From positions 124,001-188,000 of the forward strand of contig NZ_FODD01000007.1 of NCBI RefSeq assembly GCF_900110255.1: a stretch of 64,000 bases of DNA, in the 5' to 3' direction. Shown one piece after another: positions 61,796 to 64,000 of the stretch. A model generated the notes under the pieces. That model was not told the origin of the DNA and did no database searches. It saw nothing but the letters and a program-made list of their open reading frames with translations. Made by a program: the position numbers and the translations under genes. Position 1 is the stretch's first letter, and each line of letters starts with the position of its first letter. This stretch comes from Actinacidiphila rubida. Lineage in GTDB: Bacteria; Actinomycetota; Actinomycetes; Streptomycetales; Streptomycetaceae.

Positions 61796-63436
61796 ATGAC
61801 GTCCACCACCGATTCCCGCGCCGGCGAGCGCGTCCCCGTCCTGATCGCCGGCGGCTCCCTGGTGGGGCTGTCGGCATCGCTGTTCCTCGGCCGCCTCGGC
61901 ATCCGGCACACCGTCGTCGAGCGGCACGCCCGCACCTCCCACCACCCGCGCGGCCGCGGCAACAACGTCCGGACGATGGAGCTGTTCCGCGCCGCCGGCA
62001 TCGAGCCCGCCATCCGCGAGGCCGCGTCCGTCCTGGCCGGCAACCACGGCATCCTCCAGGCGCACACCCTGACGGGCGGCGCCCAGGAGTGGCTTTTCAA
62101 GCAGATCGACCCCGGCGGCCGGCTGGCCAGGATCAGCCCGTCCGGCTGGTGTCTGTGCAGCCAGAACGACCTCGAGCCGGTGCTGCTCGACTGCGCCCGC
62201 GACCTCGGCGGCGACATCCGGTTCGGCACCGAGCTGATCTCCGCCGAGCAGGACGCCGACGGGGTGACCGCCGTCGTCCGCGACCGCGGGACCGGCCGCG
62301 ACACCACCGTGGTCGCCGACTACCTGATCGCCGCCGACGGGCCGCGCAGCCCGGTCCGCGAGCGGCTGGGCATTCCCATGAACGGGCCCGGCGACCTGTT
62401 CCACAACGTCAGCATCACCTTCCGGGCCCCCGGCCTGGCCGAGGCCGTCGGCGACCGCCGGTTCATCGTCTGCTACCTCACCAACCCCGACAGCCCCGGC
62501 GCGCTGCTGCCCGTCGACAACGAGGAGGCCTGGGTCTTCCACGCCCCCTGGAAGCCCGACACCGGCGAGACGCTGGAGGACTTCGACGACGAGCGCTGCG
62601 CGCGGCTGATCCGTACCGCCACCGGAGTGCCGGACCTGCGGGTGGAGATCACCGGGAAGGCGCCCTGGCACGCCGCGGAGCGCACCGCCGCCCGCTACGG
62701 CCGCGGCCGGATCTTCCTGGCCGGGGACTCCGCGCACGAGATGTCGCCGACCGGCGCGTTCGGCTCCAACACCGGCATCCAGGACGCCCACAACCTGGCC
62801 TGGAAGCTCGCCGCGGTGCTGCACGGCTGGGCCGGGCCCGCCTTGCTGGAGACCTACGACACCGAACGGCGCGCCGTCGCGCTGGCCACCGGCGCCCGGG
62901 CCTCCGCCCGCTCCGCCGAGCACAGCCACCCCGGCTACGACGTCGCCCCCAGCGGCGGGCCGCAGGCCGGGATGCTCGCGGTCGTGCTCGGCTACCGCTA
63001 CCGGGCGGGCGCGGTGCAGGGTGCCGACGCGGACGCGCCGGTGATCCCCGAGGACTTCCGTCCCGTCACCGAACCCGGCGGCCGCGCCCCGCACATGTGG
63101 GTGCGCCAGGACGGGCGGCGGATGTCCACGCACGACCTGTACGAGCGGGTACCGGTGCTGCTCAGCGGCCCCGACGGCGGGGAGTGGCACCGGGCGGGCC
63201 TGCGGGTCGCCGAGCGCACCGGCATCCCGATGGAGTGCTACCGCATGGGCGAGGACCTGGTGCCCGAGGGCGGCGGCGACGAGGCCCCGGACTGGGCGCG
63301 GCTGCACGCCACCACCGACGAGGGTGCGGTGCTGGTCAGGCCCGACGGGTTCACCGCCTGGATCACCAAGGGCCCGGACGAGGACTACGAGCGGACGCTG
63401 GAGGAGGTGCTGGAGCGGGTGTTCCGCCGCGGCTGA
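61796..63436 (+). CDS. whiE-ORFVIII: FAD-dependent aromatic hydroxylase (spore pigment)
   Basis: 546 residues from ATG61796 (GGGAGAG five bases upstream). VLIAGGSLVGLSASLFLGRLG is the FAD dinucleotide fold; the DG-type AADGPRSPVRERLG and GD-type IFLAGDSAHEMSPTGAFGSNTGIQDAHNLAWKLAAV motifs are those of PheA/TetX-like class A monooxygenases, with a thioredoxin-like C-terminal part (about 440-546). It hydroxylates the pigment aromatic core with NAD(P)H and oxygen. Divergent placement beside WhiE ORFI is the same as S. coelicolor ORFVIII. Confidence 0.92.
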   Translation: MTSTTDSRAGERVPVLIAGGSLVGLSASLFLGRLGIRHTVVERHARTSHHPRGRGNNVRTMELFRAAGIEPAIREAASVLAGNHGILQAHTLTGGAQEWLFKQIDPGGRLARISPSGWCLCSQNDLEPVLLDCARDLGGDIRFGTELISAEQDADGVTAVVRDRGTGRDTTVVADYLIAADGPRSPVRERLGIPMNGPGDLFHNVSITFRAPGLAEAVGDRRFIVCYLTNPDSPGALLPVDNEEAWVFHAPWKPDTGETLEDFDDERCARLIRTATGVPDLRVEITGKAPWHAAERTAARYGRGRIFLAGDSAHEMSPTGAFGSNTGIQDAHNLAWKLAAVLHGWAGPALLETYDTERRAVALATGARASARSAEHSHPGYDVAPSGGPQAGMLAVVLGYRYRAGAVQGADADAPVIPEDFRPVTEPGGRAPHMWVRQDGRRMSTHDLYERVPVLLSGPDGGEWHRAGLRVAERTGIPMECYRMGEDLVPEGGGDEAPDWARLHATTDEGAVLVRPDGFTAWITKGPDEDYERTLEEVLERVFRRG

Positions 63437-63443
63437 CGGCACC

Positions 63444-63467
63444 GTGCGCCGGACGCATCCGGCGCAC
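63444..63467 (+). terminator. First hairpin after the hydroxylase
   Basis: A perfect 10-bp stem (63444-63453 with 63458-63467) and four-base loop begin 7 bp after the stop. Confidence 0.7.
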
Positions 63468-63468
63468 C

Positions 63469-63513
63469 CGCGCCGCGGGGCCGTACGCGGATCACGTACG
63501 GCCCCGCGGCGCG
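63469..63513. terminator. Second, stronger bidirectional hairpin
   Basis: A perfect 19-bp stem (63469-63487 with 63495-63513) with a seven-base loop lies between the convergent hydroxylase and multicopper-oxidase genes. Confidence 0.8.
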
Positions 63514-63538
63514 AGCACGAACGGGAGGGACCGGCCGG

Positions 63539-64000
63539 TCAGCCGGTCACCGTGTAGCCGCCCGCCATGCCGCGGGACATGTGGCCGGGCAGGTGGCAGT
63601 GGTAGAGCCAGTCGCCCGGGTTGTCCTCGGTGTACTCCACGGTCAGCGTCGTCGCCGGGCCGAGCACCTGCGAGTCCACCCATCCGGCGGCGGACAGCCA
63701 GCGGTGGCCGTGGATGTGGAAGACGTGGAAGGAGTTGCCGAGCGTCCCCACCCGCCAGCGCACCCGCTCACCGGTCCTCGCGGTGTACGTGGGCGCGTTG
63801 CCGACGAACGCGCCGCCGTTGCACAGCGACAGCTCGCCCTTCACCGACGGCGCCTCGCCGGGCGACACGTCGTGGAAGAACAGCACGAACTCCCGGTCCA
63901 CCTGCGGGGTCCGGTCGTCGGTGACGGCGATCATCCCGAACAGGCCGAGCGTCGCGCCGATCTCCGCCACCGCGCCGCCCGGCGCGGCCTGCGCGTCCCC
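63539..64000 (-). CDS. Multicopper oxidase, C-terminal part only (cut by window edge)
   Basis: The frame is open through the right edge; about 153 C-terminal residues are present. SFHVFHIHGHRW and GDWLYHCHLPGHMSRGMAGGYTV are the two C-terminal copper signatures (HxHxH-like set; HCHxxxHxxxGM with Cys for type 1 copper). It belongs to laccase/CueO-like or two-domain copper oxidases. An in-frame GTG at 63970 would give a 143-residue fragment, but conserved residues continue upstream, so the gene surely starts beyond the window. A role in oxidising the neighbouring phenolic pigment is possible (inference). Confidence 0.82.
   Translation of the reverse strand, partial: GDAQAAPGGAVAEIGATLGLFGMIAVTDDRTPQVDREFVLFFHDVSPGEAPSVKGELSLCNGGAFVGNAPTYTARTGERVRWRVGTLGNSFHVFHIHGHRWLSAAGWVDSQVLGPATTLTVEYTEDNPGDWLYHCHLPGHMSRGMAGGYTVTG

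Overview
The window is a high-GC actinobacterial chromosome segment. A complete spore-pigment (whiE-type) type II polyketide cluster, a chitinase with the classic Streptomyces paired promoter repeats, GTG/TTG and leaderless starts, and many secreted proteins point to a sporulating member of the Streptomycetaceae. No ribosomal RNA, plasmid origin, CRISPR array or intact prophage was seen.

Left part (1-13.1 kb). A truncated Gfo/Idh/MocA oxidoreductase diverges from a ROK repressor across a near-perfect 27-bp palindrome. Next is a phosphonate operon: a GntR/UTRA regulator, then a FAD amine oxidase, a phosphonatase-like HAD hydrolase and an ABC importer (ATPase, two permeases, lipoprotein), with overlapping or near-abutting genes and a perfect terminator. 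A NagD-like phosphatase and a solitary large serine recombinase follow on the minus strand. Then come a cell-surface protein with an LPXTG-like tail and a sortase directly after it.

Middle (13.2-37.3 kb). This part holds a FAD/Fe-S dehydrogenase, a membrane PP2C phosphatase, a short M1 aminopeptidase and a Cys-cluster/pentapeptide-repeat fusion. Two tRNA-Lys(CTT) genes with matching terminators lie in inverted orientation around a 1,248-residue subtilase; a third copy sits at 37.25 kb. Between them are an IclR/luciferase-like monooxygenase divergon with a 10-bp tandem repeat, a GH18 chitinase, a PAS-GGDEF-EAL protein, two tandem M6 metalloproteases, OsmC and an MprF-type lysyl-phosphatidylglycerol synthase.

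Right-middle (37.4-54.9 kb). The most intriguing unit is 38789-43127: three genes chained by 4-bp GTGA overlaps that encode a Fe-S RecB-like nuclease, an unrecognised 549-residue protein and an Upf1/Dna2-like SF1 helicase, in effect a split Dna2. Around it are a PAP2 phosphatase, TetR regulator, histidine phosphatase, two tandem five-bladed tachylectin-like secreted proteins, a spermidine-synthase-like protein, a two-component system and a secreted beta-helix protein.

Right end (54.9-64 kb). An O-methyltransferase converges on the pigment operon (SchA/CurD-like protein, cupin, KS-alpha, chain-length factor, ACP, aromatase/cyclase, TcmI-type cyclase). A FAD hydroxylase diverges from it, and a truncated multicopper oxidase lies beyond. 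Very long perfect hairpins bound this cluster on both sides.
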